The notes under the pieces are model-generated. The model had not been told where the DNA came from, made no database searches, and was given only the letters and a program-made list of their open reading frames with translations. Positions 16,754 through 25,603 of a stretch of 64,000 nucleotides of DNA are shown one piece after another. Position 1 is the stretch's first letter; every line of letters starts with the position of its first letter. Location: positions 5,022,001-5,086,000 of the forward strand of contig OZ241898.1 in assembly GCA_965203525.1 (NCBI GenBank), written 5' to 3'. Origin of the DNA: WTFV01 sp965203525 (GTDB taxonomy: Bacteria; Acidobacteriota; Vicinamibacteria; Vicinamibacterales; UBA8438). Both the position numbers and the translations under genes were made by a program.

Positions 16754-18105
16754 TCATCAACAGGACGTCACTGCCGCGGCGGACCTTCCTGCGCGGGATG
16801 GGCGCCGCCGTGGCCCTGCCGCTGCTCGACGCGATGGTTCCGGCCGCGACCGCGCTGGCGAAGACCGCCGCGAAGCCCGCGCCGCGGCTCGGCTTCATCT
16901 ACATCCCGAACGGCGCGAACATGGCGCAGTGGACCCCGGCCGGCGAGGGCGGTCCGCTGACGCTCTCCCGCAGCCTCGAGCCGCTGGCGAACGTGCGGGA
17001 CCAGGTGATCGTCCCGACCGGCCTCGACCACCGGCAGGCGGAGGCGTGGGGCGACGGCAACGGTGAGCATTCACGGGCGAGCGCCGTCTGGCTGAACGGC
17101 GTCCACCCGAAGCGGACCGAGGGCGCCGACGTGCGGGCGGGCACCACCGCCGACCAGATCGCCGCCGCCACGATCGGCCGGGAGACGCCGCTGCCGTCGC
17201 TGGAGCTGGCGCTCGAGAACAGCTTCGTCGTCGGCAACTGCGACAACGGCTACAGCTGCGTCTACACCAACACCTTCTCGTGGCGCACCCCGACGACGCC
17301 GCTCCCGATGGAGCACAACCCGCGCGTCGTCTTCGAGCGGCTGTTCGGGGAGGGAGGCACCGAGGCGCAGCGCGCCGTCCGGCTGCAGGACGACCGTAGC
17401 ATCCTGGACGCGGTGCGCGAGGACATGGCGCGGCTGGAGCGGACGCTCGGCGCCGCCGACCGCTCGCGCGTGACGCAGTACCTGGACGCGGTGCGCGAAA
17501 TCGAGCGGCGTATCGGGCGGGCCGAGGCGCAGGCCGACGCCGCCCTGCCCGAGGTGCTGGAGCGGCCGGTGGGCATCCCGGAGTCGTTCGACGAGCACGC
17601 CCGGCTGATGTTCGACCTCCAGGCGCTCGCCTTCCAGGCCGACGTCACCCGCGTCTTCACCTTCCTCGTCGGGCGCGAGCAGACCGCGCAGAGCTTCCCG
17701 GAAATCGGCGTCCCCGACCCGCACCACGCCATGTCGCACCACCAGCTGGACGCGGAGCGGCTCGAGAAGTACGCCATGATCAACACCTACCAGGTGAGCC
17801 TGCTCGCCGGCTTCCTGGAGAAGCTCCGGGCGACGCCGGACGGCGACGGCACCCTGCTCGACCAGTCGTTGATCCTCTATGGCGGCGGCATCAGCGACGG
17901 CGACCAGCACTCGCACCTCGACCTGCCGCTGATCCTCGCCGGCGGCGGCGCCGGCGCGTTGCGGGGGGGACGCCACCTGCGGTACGAGGGGGAGACGCCG
18001 ATGACCAACCTGCTCGTCAGCATGCTCGACAAGGCGGGCGTGCCGGTCGACGAGCTGGGCGACAGCACCGGGCGGCTGCCGATGGAAACGCTCGGCGGGG
18101 TGTGA
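16750..18105 (+). CDS. DUF1552 family Tat-exported protein, copy 1
   Basis: This 451-residue protein opens with a twin-arginine leader (LPRRTFLRGMG at about residues 8-18). DUF1552 signatures include LGFIYIPNG, GDGNGEHSR, ADQIAA and DEHARLMFDLQALAFQADVTR, with ILYGGGISDGDQHSHLDLP near the end. The fold resembles sulfatase/alkaline-phosphatase-like DUF1501 proteins, but no activity is established. Genes of this family are nearly always next to a DUF1592 gene, as here. The start overlaps the DUF1592 stop (ATGA) and its own stop overlaps the ankyrin gene start (TGATG), so all three should be made from one message. Confidence 0.93.
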   Translation: MIINRTSLPRRTFLRGMGAAVALPLLDAMVPAATALAKTAAKPAPRLGFIYIPNGANMAQWTPAGEGGPLTLSRSLEPLANVRDQVIVPTGLDHRQAEAWGDGNGEHSRASAVWLNGVHPKRTEGADVRAGTTADQIAAATIGRETPLPSLELALENSFVVGNCDNGYSCVYTNTFSWRTPTTPLPMEHNPRVVFERLFGEGGTEAQRAVRLQDDRSILDAVREDMARLERTLGAADRSRVTQYLDAVREIERRIGRAEAQADAALPEVLERPVGIPESFDEHARLMFDLQALAFQADVTRVFTFLVGREQTAQSFPEIGVPDPHHAMSHHQLDAERLEKYAMINTYQVSLLAGFLEKLRATPDGDGTLLDQSLILYGGGISDGDQHSHLDLPLILAGGGAGALRGGRHLRYEGETPMTNLLVSMLDKAGVPVDELGDSTGRLPMETLGGV

Positions 18106-19589
18106 TGCCCGATCGAATCCTCTGCTCCGTCGCCGGACCGCTTGCAGCCGTCGCCGTTTGGTTGGCGCCGGCGGTCGCGGCGGCCGCGTCCGATCGTCCG
18201 CTGGTCGATGCCGTGCGGACGGGTGACGCCGTGGCCGTGCGCGCGCTGCTGGAGCGTGGCGCCCGGGTCGGGACGCCGGAACCGGACGGGACGACGGCGC
18301 TGCACTGGGCGGCGCACCGCGAACAGGTGGAGATCGCCGGCCTGCTGCTCGCCGCCGGCGCGGCGGTCGATGCGGCCAACCGCTACGGCGTGACGCCGCT
18401 GGCGCTGGCGTCGGTCAACGGCGACGCGGCGATGATCGCGCGGCTGCTCGCGGCCGGCGCCGACCCGAACCTGCCGAATCCGGAGGGCGAGACGCCGCTG
18501 ATGACGGCGGCCCGAACCGGGAATGCGGACGCCCTCGACGTCCTGCTCGCGGCCGGCGCCGCGGTGGACGCGGTCGAAGCGTGGCGCGGCCAGACGGCGC
18601 TGACGTGGGCGGCGGCGCAGAACCAGACGGCGGCCGTCGAAGCGCTGCTGGCGGTCGGCGCGGATCCGAACGCGCGCTCCGCGCGGGGCTTCACGCCGCT
18701 GCTGTTCGCGGCCCGCGAGGGACACGTCGACGTCCTGGACGCCCTGGTGCGCGCCGGCGCGGACGTCGACGACACGCTCCCGGCCAGCGGCATGAGCGCG
18801 CTCGTCCTGGCCGTCTACAACGCGCAGTACGACTTCGCGCAGGCGCTGCTCGACCTGGGAGCCGACCCCGACGCGGCCGGCAACGGCTGGACGGCGCTGC
18901 ACCAGACGGTGTGGACGCGGCGGCCGAACCTCGGGCGGAACCCGCCGTTCCCGGTGCCGCTCGGCGCGCTCGACGCGTTCGACCTCGTGCGGGCCCTGGC
19001 CGCGGCCGGCGCGGACCTCGATGCCCGCCAGACGAAGGAGCCGCGCGACGGCAACCGGAACCTGCTCGACCGGATCGGATCGACGCCGTTCCTGCAGGCG
19101 GCGAAGGTGGCCGACGTGGAGATGATGCGGCTCCTGGTCGACCTCGGGGCCGACCCCTCCCTTGCCACCGCGGAGGGGGTGACGCCGCTCATGGCGGCGG
19201 CGGGCGTCGGCATCTGGAAGATCGGGGAGAACCCGGGGACCAACGCGGAGGCGCTCACGGCGGTCCGGCTGGCGTGGGAGCTGGGCAACGACGTGAACGC
19301 GGTGGACGCCAACGGCGACACCGCGCTGCACGGCGCGGTCCACCGGGGCGCCGGCGCGATCGTCCGGTTCCTGGTGGAGAAGGGCGCCGACGTCGACGCC
19401 GTCAACGGCAAGGGCTGGTCGCCGCTGTCGGTCGCGCAGGGAGTGTTCTATCCGAACACCTTCAACCGGCACCCCGAACTGGCGGTTCTGCTGCTCGACC
19501 TCGGCGCCGACCCGGACGCGGGCTCGCGGCGGCCGGAGGACCTGTCGCCGGCCGAGCGGCTGGCGCTGGCGCAACGGCAGGAGCCGTGA
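18105..19589 (+). CDS. Exported ankyrin-repeat protein, copy 1
   Basis: This protein of about 494 residues has a Sec signal peptide (LCSVAGPLAAVAVWLAPAVAAAA) followed by about ten ankyrin repeats of the consensus DGTTALHWAAHREQVEIAGLLLAAGA. The ATG at 18105 overlaps the DUF1552 stop by one base; a GTG at 18102 would add one residue. Ankyrin domains bind proteins. Because the protein is exported and coupled to the DUF1592/DUF1552 pair, a periplasmic scaffold for those proteins is the likely role, though this is inference. A homologous exported ankyrin gene (32487-34052) sits next to the second DUF1592/DUF1552 pair, which supports a functional link. Confidence 0.92.
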   Translation: MPDRILCSVAGPLAAVAVWLAPAVAAAASDRPLVDAVRTGDAVAVRALLERGARVGTPEPDGTTALHWAAHREQVEIAGLLLAAGAAVDAANRYGVTPLALASVNGDAAMIARLLAAGADPNLPNPEGETPLMTAARTGNADALDVLLAAGAAVDAVEAWRGQTALTWAAAQNQTAAVEALLAVGADPNARSARGFTPLLFAAREGHVDVLDALVRAGADVDDTLPASGMSALVLAVYNAQYDFAQALLDLGADPDAAGNGWTALHQTVWTRRPNLGRNPPFPVPLGALDAFDLVRALAAAGADLDARQTKEPRDGNRNLLDRIGSTPFLQAAKVADVEMMRLLVDLGADPSLATAEGVTPLMAAAGVGIWKIGENPGTNAEALTAVRLAWELGNDVNAVDANGDTALHGAVHRGAGAIVRFLVEKGADVDAVNGKGWSPLSVAQGVFYPNTFNRHPELAVLLLDLGADPDAGSRRPEDLSPAERLALAQRQEP

Positions 19590-19768
19590 TTCCGCCGATA
19601 CGGAATACAATGCCTGCCCGCGGCCGGCCACCGCCCCGGCGCGGCCGCCGGCCGCGGGGCTCGTCGCCCGCGCGGTGGCGGGAACCGTGAACTGTCGATG
19701 AACGAGTGCGGCGGGCGGTCCGCCGTCGGACACGGATGCGGGAAGACCCGGATCGAGGAGGAGACGAC

Positions 19769-22009
19769 ATGAACGCGCGGACACAATCGTCATGGCGCAG
19801 GCTGGCGCGTCCCGCCGTCGCGAGCGCGGCTCTCGGCGCCGTGATCGCGGCCTTCGGGGCGGCGCCCGGGGCCGAAGAAGCGGAGATGGCCGAGGGCTGG
19901 ATCGGCGGCGTGGTCGAGAGCGCCGACGGCCCCGAAGCGGGCGTGTGGGTCATCGCCGAGACCGACGAGCTGGAGACGAAGTTCGCCAAGATCGTCGTCA
20001 CCGACGACGACGGCCGCTTCGTGCTGCCGCAGATGCCGGATGCGACCTACGACGTCTGGGTGCGCGGCTACGGCCTCGTCGACTCGGAGAAGGTGCGGCT
20101 TTCGCCGACGGCCGGGGAGGTCAGCCTGACCGCCGTCGTCGCGCCCGACGAGCAGGCCGCCGCGCAGTACTACCCCGGCAACTACTGGTACTCCCTGATC
20201 GAGCCGCCGGCCGCCAGCGAGTTCCCCGGCACCGGCCCGGACGGCAACGGCATCTCGCCGAACCTGAAGAGCCAGGCCGCCTGGGTCGACATCATGAAGC
20301 AGGGCTGCCAGCTCTGCCACCAGATCGGCAACGAGGCGACGCGCGTGGTGCAGCACCGCGACGACTTCGACTCGACCGTCGCGGCCTGGGACCACCGGGT
20401 GCAGACCGGACAGCGCGGCAACCAGATGAGCGCGGCGATGACCCGCTTCGGCCGGCAGCGCGCGCTGGAGATGTTCGCCGACTGGTCGGACCGTATCGCC
20501 GACGGCGAGACGCCGCCGCGTCCGCCGCGTCCGTCCGGCGTCGAGCGGAACCTCGTGGTCACGCTGTGGGACTGGGGGCAGGACAGCTCCTTCATCCACG
20601 ACGAGATCACGACCGACAAGCGGAATCCGGCCGTCAACGGCGGCGGGCCGGTCTACGGCGTGTCGGCGGGCCACGGCACACTGACGGTGGTCGACCCGGT
20701 CGCCAACAGCGCCGTCGAGCTGAAGATCCCGGTGCGGCCGGAGGATCCCGACTCGGTGCCGTCGCGCTTCCCGCAGATGCAGCTCCAGCCCTCCTACTAC
20801 TGGGGCGACCAGTTGCTGTGGGGCCGCGGCGGTCCCGACGGCCGTGAGAACTCGTCGGATCCGCACAACCCGATGATGGACCAGCAGGGCCGCCTGTGGA
20901 TGACGTCGACCGTCCGCGCCCGCCCGAACCCGGACTGGTGCAAGGAGGGGTCGGACAACCGGTTCGCGCGGTACTGGCCCCTTTCGGCGAGCGGCCGGCA
21001 GGCGTCCTACTACGATCCGGCGACCGAGGAGTTCGTCCTGATCGACACCTGCTTCGGGACGCACCACCTGCAGTTCGGCGAGGATCACAACGACACCCTC
21101 TGGTTCAGCGGCGACAGCACCTCGATCGGCTGGGTCGACACGAAGGCCTACGATCTCACCGGTGACGAGATCGCCTCGCAGGGCTGGTGCCCGACCGTCA
21201 TCGACACCAACGGCGACGGCGTGATCACCAGGCCGTGGAACGAGCCGAACCGCCGCGGCGAGGTGGAGATCGACCCGGCGCTCGACACGCGGATCGTCGG
21301 GTTCGGGTACGGCATCATCGCCAGCCCGATCGACGACGCGGTCTGGATCACGCGCACCGGTCCGTTCCCGGGCCGGCTGGTCCGTCTGGAGCGGGGCGAC
21401 AACCCGCCCGAGACCTGCATCGCCGAGGTCTACGAGCCGCCGTCCGTCGAGAACCCGGACGTCGACCCGGCGCAGACCGGCTTCGCGCCGCGCGGCATCG
21501 ACGTCGACCGCAACGGCGTCATCTGGACCGCCCTCTCCGGCAGCAGCCAGATGGCCAGCTTCGACCGCTCGCAATGCGCCGTCACGAGCGGTCCGCGGGC
21601 GACCGGCCAGCACTGCCCCGAGGGGTGGACGCTGTACGACGTTCCCGGCCCGCAGATGAAGGGCGTGGAGACGCCGGGCAGCGCCGACTTCCACTACTAC
21701 AGTTGGGTCGACCAGTACAACACCCTCGGGCTGGGCGAGAACGTCCCGATCGCGAACGGTTCGTCGTCCGACTCGCTGCTGGCCCTCGATCCGGAGAGCG
21801 GCGAGTGGACCGTGCTGCGCGTGCCGTATCCGATGGCGTTCTACTCGCGCGGGCTCGACGGCCGGATCGACGATCCGGCGGCCGGGTGGAAGGGCCGCGG
21901 CCTGTGGGCCAACTACGGCTCCAACTACATCTGGCACACCGAGGGCGGCAAGGGCACCAAGAGCAAGATGGTGCACTTCCAGCTCCGTCCCGAACCGCTG
22001 GCGAGGTAG
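19769..22009 (+). CDS. Carboxypeptidase-regulatory-like domain / c-type haem protein with SMP-30-like propeller
   Basis: This 746-residue exported protein starts at the ATG at 19769, which has a strong AGGAGGAG site just upstream. After a signal peptide, a carboxypeptidase-regulatory-like (transthyretin-fold) domain runs from about 35 to 110 (GWIGGVVESADGPEAGVWVIAE). A CQLCH haem motif lies at 180-184. The rest has propeller-like features similar to lyase or SMP-30 streptogramin-lyase repeats (HNPMMDQQGRLWMTSTVR, APRGIDVDRNGVIWTALSG). It probably acts in the periplasm as an electron-accepting or -donating partner. The next gene downstream is a PQQ enzyme, separated by a terminator-like hairpin. 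The exact reaction is unknown. Confidence 0.85.
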   Translation: MNARTQSSWRRLARPAVASAALGAVIAAFGAAPGAEEAEMAEGWIGGVVESADGPEAGVWVIAETDELETKFAKIVVTDDDGRFVLPQMPDATYDVWVRGYGLVDSEKVRLSPTAGEVSLTAVVAPDEQAAAQYYPGNYWYSLIEPPAASEFPGTGPDGNGISPNLKSQAAWVDIMKQGCQLCHQIGNEATRVVQHRDDFDSTVAAWDHRVQTGQRGNQMSAAMTRFGRQRALEMFADWSDRIADGETPPRPPRPSGVERNLVVTLWDWGQDSSFIHDEITTDKRNPAVNGGGPVYGVSAGHGTLTVVDPVANSAVELKIPVRPEDPDSVPSRFPQMQLQPSYYWGDQLLWGRGGPDGRENSSDPHNPMMDQQGRLWMTSTVRARPNPDWCKEGSDNRFARYWPLSASGRQASYYDPATEEFVLIDTCFGTHHLQFGEDHNDTLWFSGDSTSIGWVDTKAYDLTGDEIASQGWCPTVIDTNGDGVITRPWNEPNRRGEVEIDPALDTRIVGFGYGIIASPIDDAVWITRTGPFPGRLVRLERGDNPPETCIAEVYEPPSVENPDVDPAQTGFAPRGIDVDRNGVIWTALSGSSQMASFDRSQCAVTSGPRATGQHCPEGWTLYDVPGPQMKGVETPGSADFHYYSWVDQYNTLGLGENVPIANGSSSDSLLALDPESGEWTVLRVPYPMAFYSRGLDGRIDDPAAGWKGRGLWANYGSNYIWHTEGGKGTKSKMVHFQLRPEPLAR

Positions 22010-22047
22010 CGCGAGCCGTCTCGTCCGGGGGCCGGAGTCCGGCAAGG

Positions 22048-22092
22048 AAGGGGCAGGCGCCGCCGGCGCGCCTGTCCCTTTCGTTTCTTGGG
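22048..22092 (+). terminator. Rho-independent terminator-like hairpin
   Basis: AAGGGGCAGGCG (22048-22059) pairs with CGCCTGTCCCTT (22069-22080), apart from one G-T wobble, around a short GC loop. A pyrimidine-rich tail (TCGTTTCTT) follows. It lies 38 bp after the haem-protein stop and before the PQQ gene, so it could end the upstream transcript or partly attenuate read-through. Confidence 0.6.
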
Positions 22093-22121
22093 TCGTTGGC
22101 ATCGAGAGGAGGACGTCGGTC

Positions 22122-24212
22122 ATGACCGCTGGACGTCACTGTTGGATCGCGGCCGCCGTGGCGGCCGGCATCGCCGCCGTTGCGGGGTCGTCCGTGTTCG
22201 CGCAGCCGGAGGACGGGCGCGCGCACGGCGGCGCCGACTGGCCCTTCGTCGGCGGCGACTGGGCGAACTCGCGCTACTCGACGCTCGACGAGATCCACGC
22301 CGGGAACGTCGGCGAGCTGGGCGCGGTCTGGTCGTTCCCGTTCGCGGGCCGCGCCTCCACCCGTGCGACGCCGGTCGTCGACGACGGGGTGCTGTACATC
22401 GGCGCCGGCACCCGGCTCTACGCGCTCGACGCGGCCACCGGCGAGACGATCTGGTCGGTGCGGCCGGACGAGGACGCCCCGGCCGACCTCGACACCGCCG
22501 GCATCGGGGACATCCTGAACGCGGGCCGCGCCATCCCGTCCCCGCCCGGGGTGGCGCTGGGCGCCGGCAAGGTCTTCGTCGGCCTGATGGACGGCCGGGT
22601 GGCGGCGGTGCGGCAGGAGACCGGCGAGTTCCTCTGGACCACCCAGATCGGCTACGACCCGCCGAAGAAGGGGCAGGCGGTCTCCGGCGCCCCGCTCTAC
22701 GTCGACGGCCGGATCTACGTCGGACTGGCGAACGGCGACTGGGCGTTCCGCGGCAAGGTGGTCGCGCTGGACGCCGAGACGGGCGCGCTGCTGTGGGAGT
22801 TCCACACGATTCCCGGCCCCGGCGAGCCCGGCCACGAGACCTGGCCGCAGGAGGGCGAGTGGGCGCACGTCTGGGAGCAGGGGGGCGCGGGCGTCTGGCA
22901 CGTCGGCAACGCCGACCCCGATCTGGGGCTGGTCTACTTCGTGACCGGCAACGCGGTGCCGATGTTCGGGGGCGAGGCGCGGCGGGGCGACAACCTCTAT
23001 ACCGCGTCCATCCTCGCGCTGGAGATGGAGACCGGCGCGTTGCGCTGGCACTACCAGGTCGTGCGCCACGACCTGTGGGACGCCGACGTCGCCATCGCGC
23101 CGCTGCTCTACGACGCGCAGGTCGACGGCGAGACGCGCCCGGCGCTGGCCGCGTTGCGGGCCGACGGCTTCTTCTTCCTGCTCGACCGCGAGACCGGCGA
23201 GCCGGTCCACCCGATCGAGGAGGTGCCGGTGCCGCAGGACCCGTACAACTTCACCGCCCCGACCCAGCCGTTTCCGGTCGGCGCCGAGAGCATCGCCGGC
23301 GACTGCGCGCAGTGGCGCGACAAGGTGGCGCCGCCGTTCGTGCTCAGTTGCAGCACGTTCACGCCGCCGTACCTGGGCCGCAACAACGTCGTGGCGCCGG
23401 GCGCGCCGATTCCGCGCGTGCGGGTGACGCCGATCGCCTGGAACCCGCGGACGCGCTACCTGTACGCGCAGGGGACGGCGCACGTCGGGCGGGCGCGGCG
23501 GATCACCGGCGACCCCTGGTTCCGGGGCGGCGCGCCCTCGCACACGAACCTGCCGGACGCGGTCGGCGTCTTCGGCGCCATCGACACCCGGACCAACCGC
23601 GTGGTCTGGAAGCACGAAGTCGAGGCGGGTATCCTCGGCACCAGCGGGCCGCTGACCACCGCCGGCGGGCTGTTGTTCCGCGCATCCGGCGACGGGACGT
23701 TCCAGGCCTGGGACGCCCGTACGGGCGCCGCGCTGTGGCGGTTCCAGACCGGCGTGCGCGGCGCGCGCGGTCCGTCGATCACCTACGAGGCGCAGGGCCG
23801 GCAGTACGTCGCGGTCGCGATGGGGCCGGAGCTCTGGGCGTTCGCCCTCGGCGGGACGCTGCCCGAGCAGGAGGCGCCGCCGCGGGGGCGCCGCCGCCGG
23901 GCCGGCCGGCAGACCAGCGAGATCATGACGTCGACCCTCGTGCGGAGCGCGGAGCGGGGCGTCGGCCTGCGCTACGCGGTCGACGAGCACGCGTTCAATC
24001 CGCCGCTGGCCCGCGTGCCGGTCGGCACGATCGTCACGTTCGTCAACAGCGGCGACGTCACCCATACCATCACGGCGCAGGACGCGTCCTGGACCACCGG
24101 TCCGCTGCTGCGCGCCCAGTCCGGCTACGTGCGGATGGAGCGGGCCGGGACGTTCACCTATCACTGCGAGGACCACCCCTGGGCGATGGGGCAGGTCATG
24201 GTGGAGCCATGA
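22122..24212 (+). CDS. PQQ-binding quinoprotein dehydrogenase-like enzyme with C-terminal cupredoxin
   Basis: This 696-residue exported protein has a signal peptide (residues 1-27, ending SSVFAQ). An eight-bladed PQQ propeller with W-motif repeats follows, for example YALDAATGETIWSVRP, VVALDAETGALLWEFH and FQAWDARTGAALWRFQTG, together with DWPFVGGDWANSRYSTLDEI at the start. The last roughly 90 residues form a cupredoxin domain: THTITAQ, then YHCEDHPWAMGQVMVEP, with the type-1 copper ligands H, C, H and M all in place. Known quinoproteins are usually fused to cytochrome c or pass electrons to a separate one; here a blue-copper domain probably takes that role. The substrate is not predictable, although alcohol or aldose-type substrates are common. 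It overlaps a following frame at ATGA. Confidence 0.9.
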   Translation: MTAGRHCWIAAAVAAGIAAVAGSSVFAQPEDGRAHGGADWPFVGGDWANSRYSTLDEIHAGNVGELGAVWSFPFAGRASTRATPVVDDGVLYIGAGTRLYALDAATGETIWSVRPDEDAPADLDTAGIGDILNAGRAIPSPPGVALGAGKVFVGLMDGRVAAVRQETGEFLWTTQIGYDPPKKGQAVSGAPLYVDGRIYVGLANGDWAFRGKVVALDAETGALLWEFHTIPGPGEPGHETWPQEGEWAHVWEQGGAGVWHVGNADPDLGLVYFVTGNAVPMFGGEARRGDNLYTASILALEMETGALRWHYQVVRHDLWDADVAIAPLLYDAQVDGETRPALAALRADGFFFLLDRETGEPVHPIEEVPVPQDPYNFTAPTQPFPVGAESIAGDCAQWRDKVAPPFVLSCSTFTPPYLGRNNVVAPGAPIPRVRVTPIAWNPRTRYLYAQGTAHVGRARRITGDPWFRGGAPSHTNLPDAVGVFGAIDTRTNRVVWKHEVEAGILGTSGPLTTAGGLLFRASGDGTFQAWDARTGAALWRFQTGVRGARGPSITYEAQGRQYVAVAMGPELWAFALGGTLPEQEAPPRGRRRRAGRQTSEIMTSTLVRSAERGVGLRYAVDEHAFNPPLARVPVGTIVTFVNSGDVTHTITAQDASWTTGPLLRAQSGYVRMERAGTFTYHCEDHPWAMGQVMVEP

Positions 24213-24286
24213 CCGGCGAGGGAAGCGGGCCGTCCGGGGATGCCGCCGGCGCGCGGCCGGCGGCCGGCGCGAAAGGAGTGCGCGGC

Positions 24287-25567
24287 ATGGGATTCAGGGA
24301 AATGCTGACGCTCGTCGTCGGCTTCGGGGGCGTCATGGTCGCCATCGTCGGGACGTCCTGCTCGACGAATGGCCGAATCACCGACGTGGGTCTTCGAATC
24401 GCCGACGTGGTGAGCACGACGAACGACCGAATCACCGACCTGGCGAACACGACGAACGACCGGGTCACCGACCTGGCGAGACGGATGGACAACGTCGAGC
24501 GCCTCCTGCAGGGCACCGCGGGGGAGTCCGTCACCCGGCGGACGGCGTCGGCGGAACCTGTAGAAGCGGCGGCCGCGGCGCCGGCGGCCGACCCGGCCGC
24601 GGATGCCGCCGCGCCGCCGTACCACATCTACGTCACCAACGAGTACTCCGGCGACCTGACGGTCATCGCCGGCGGCACGAACGAGGTGGTCGCCACGATT
24701 CCGCTCGGGAAGCGGCCGCGCGGCATCAAGGTGTCGCCCGACGGCACGCGGTTGTTCGTGGCGTTGAGCGGCTCGCCGCCGGCCCCGCCGGGCATCGACG
24801 AGAGCACCCTGCCGCCGCCCGACCGCTCGGCGGACGGCATCGGCGTGGTCGACGTCGCGTCGCGCGAGATGGTCGGCATGGTCCGCGCGGGCACCGATCC
24901 CGAGCAGCTCGCGATCAGCGCGGACGGCACGCGGCTCTACGTCGCCAACGAGGATGCCGGCGAGGCGAGCGTGGTGGACGTCGCGAGCGGCGAGATCCTG
25001 GCCGCCCTGCCGGTCGGGGGCGAGCCCGAGGGCGTCCGGATCAGCCCGGACGGCAGCGTGGTCTACGTCACTTCGGAGGAGGACAACCAGGTTTCGGCCA
25101 TCGACACCGCCGCCAACGAGGTCGTGGCGCAGTTCGAGGTGGGCGCCCGCCCGCGCGCCTCGGCGTTCTCGCCGGACGGCGGCCGCGCCTACGTGACCGC
25201 CGAGAACAGCGGCACGGTGCACGTCGTCGACACGGCGGTCCACGAGGTCGTCCGGACCATCCAGCTCACCGGCGAGCTGGTGCGGCCGATGGGCGTCGTC
25301 GTGTCGCCGGACGCCTCGCGCGTGTACGTGACGATCGGCCGCGGGCGCGACGTGGTGGCCATCGACGCCGCCTCCGGCGAGCCGGTGGCGGAGGTGGAGG
25401 TGGGCGAGCGGCCCTGGGGCGTCGGGATCACCCCCGACGGCCGGTATCTCTATACCGCGAACGGCCCGTCGAACGACGTCAGCGTCGTGGACACCGAAAC
25501 GATGCAGGTGGTCGCCAGGGTGCCGGCCGGCGAGCGCCCGTGGGGGATCGCCATCGTCGCCGAGTGA
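24287..25567 (+). CDS. Membrane-anchored YVTN beta-propeller protein
   Basis: This protein of about 426 residues starts at the ATG at 24287, which has a good AAAGGAG site 8 bases upstream; an earlier ATG at 24209 overlapping the PQQ-gene stop (ATGA) would add 26 residues. A transmembrane segment (MLTLVVGFGGVMVAIVG) is followed by a short stalk of about ten-residue repeats (TTNDRITDLA twice, then RRMDNVERLL) that looks like a coiled coil. The main body is a seven-bladed propeller with repeats such as HIYVTNEYSGDLTVI and PDGTRLYVANEDAGEASVV. Similar YVTN proteins accompany PQQ enzymes, so it may bind or organise the upstream dehydrogenase at the membrane. No catalytic residues are evident. Confidence 0.88.
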   Translation: MGFREMLTLVVGFGGVMVAIVGTSCSTNGRITDVGLRIADVVSTTNDRITDLANTTNDRVTDLARRMDNVERLLQGTAGESVTRRTASAEPVEAAAAAPAADPAADAAAPPYHIYVTNEYSGDLTVIAGGTNEVVATIPLGKRPRGIKVSPDGTRLFVALSGSPPAPPGIDESTLPPPDRSADGIGVVDVASREMVGMVRAGTDPEQLAISADGTRLYVANEDAGEASVVDVASGEILAALPVGGEPEGVRISPDGSVVYVTSEEDNQVSAIDTAANEVVAQFEVGARPRASAFSPDGGRAYVTAENSGTVHVVDTAVHEVVRTIQLTGELVRPMGVVVSPDASRVYVTIGRGRDVVAIDAASGEPVAEVEVGERPWGVGITPDGRYLYTANGPSNDVSVVDTETMQVVARVPAGERPWGIAIVAE

Positions 25568-25603
25568 ACGGGGAACGTCCGTGGCGAACCGAAGACCCGG
25601 CCC

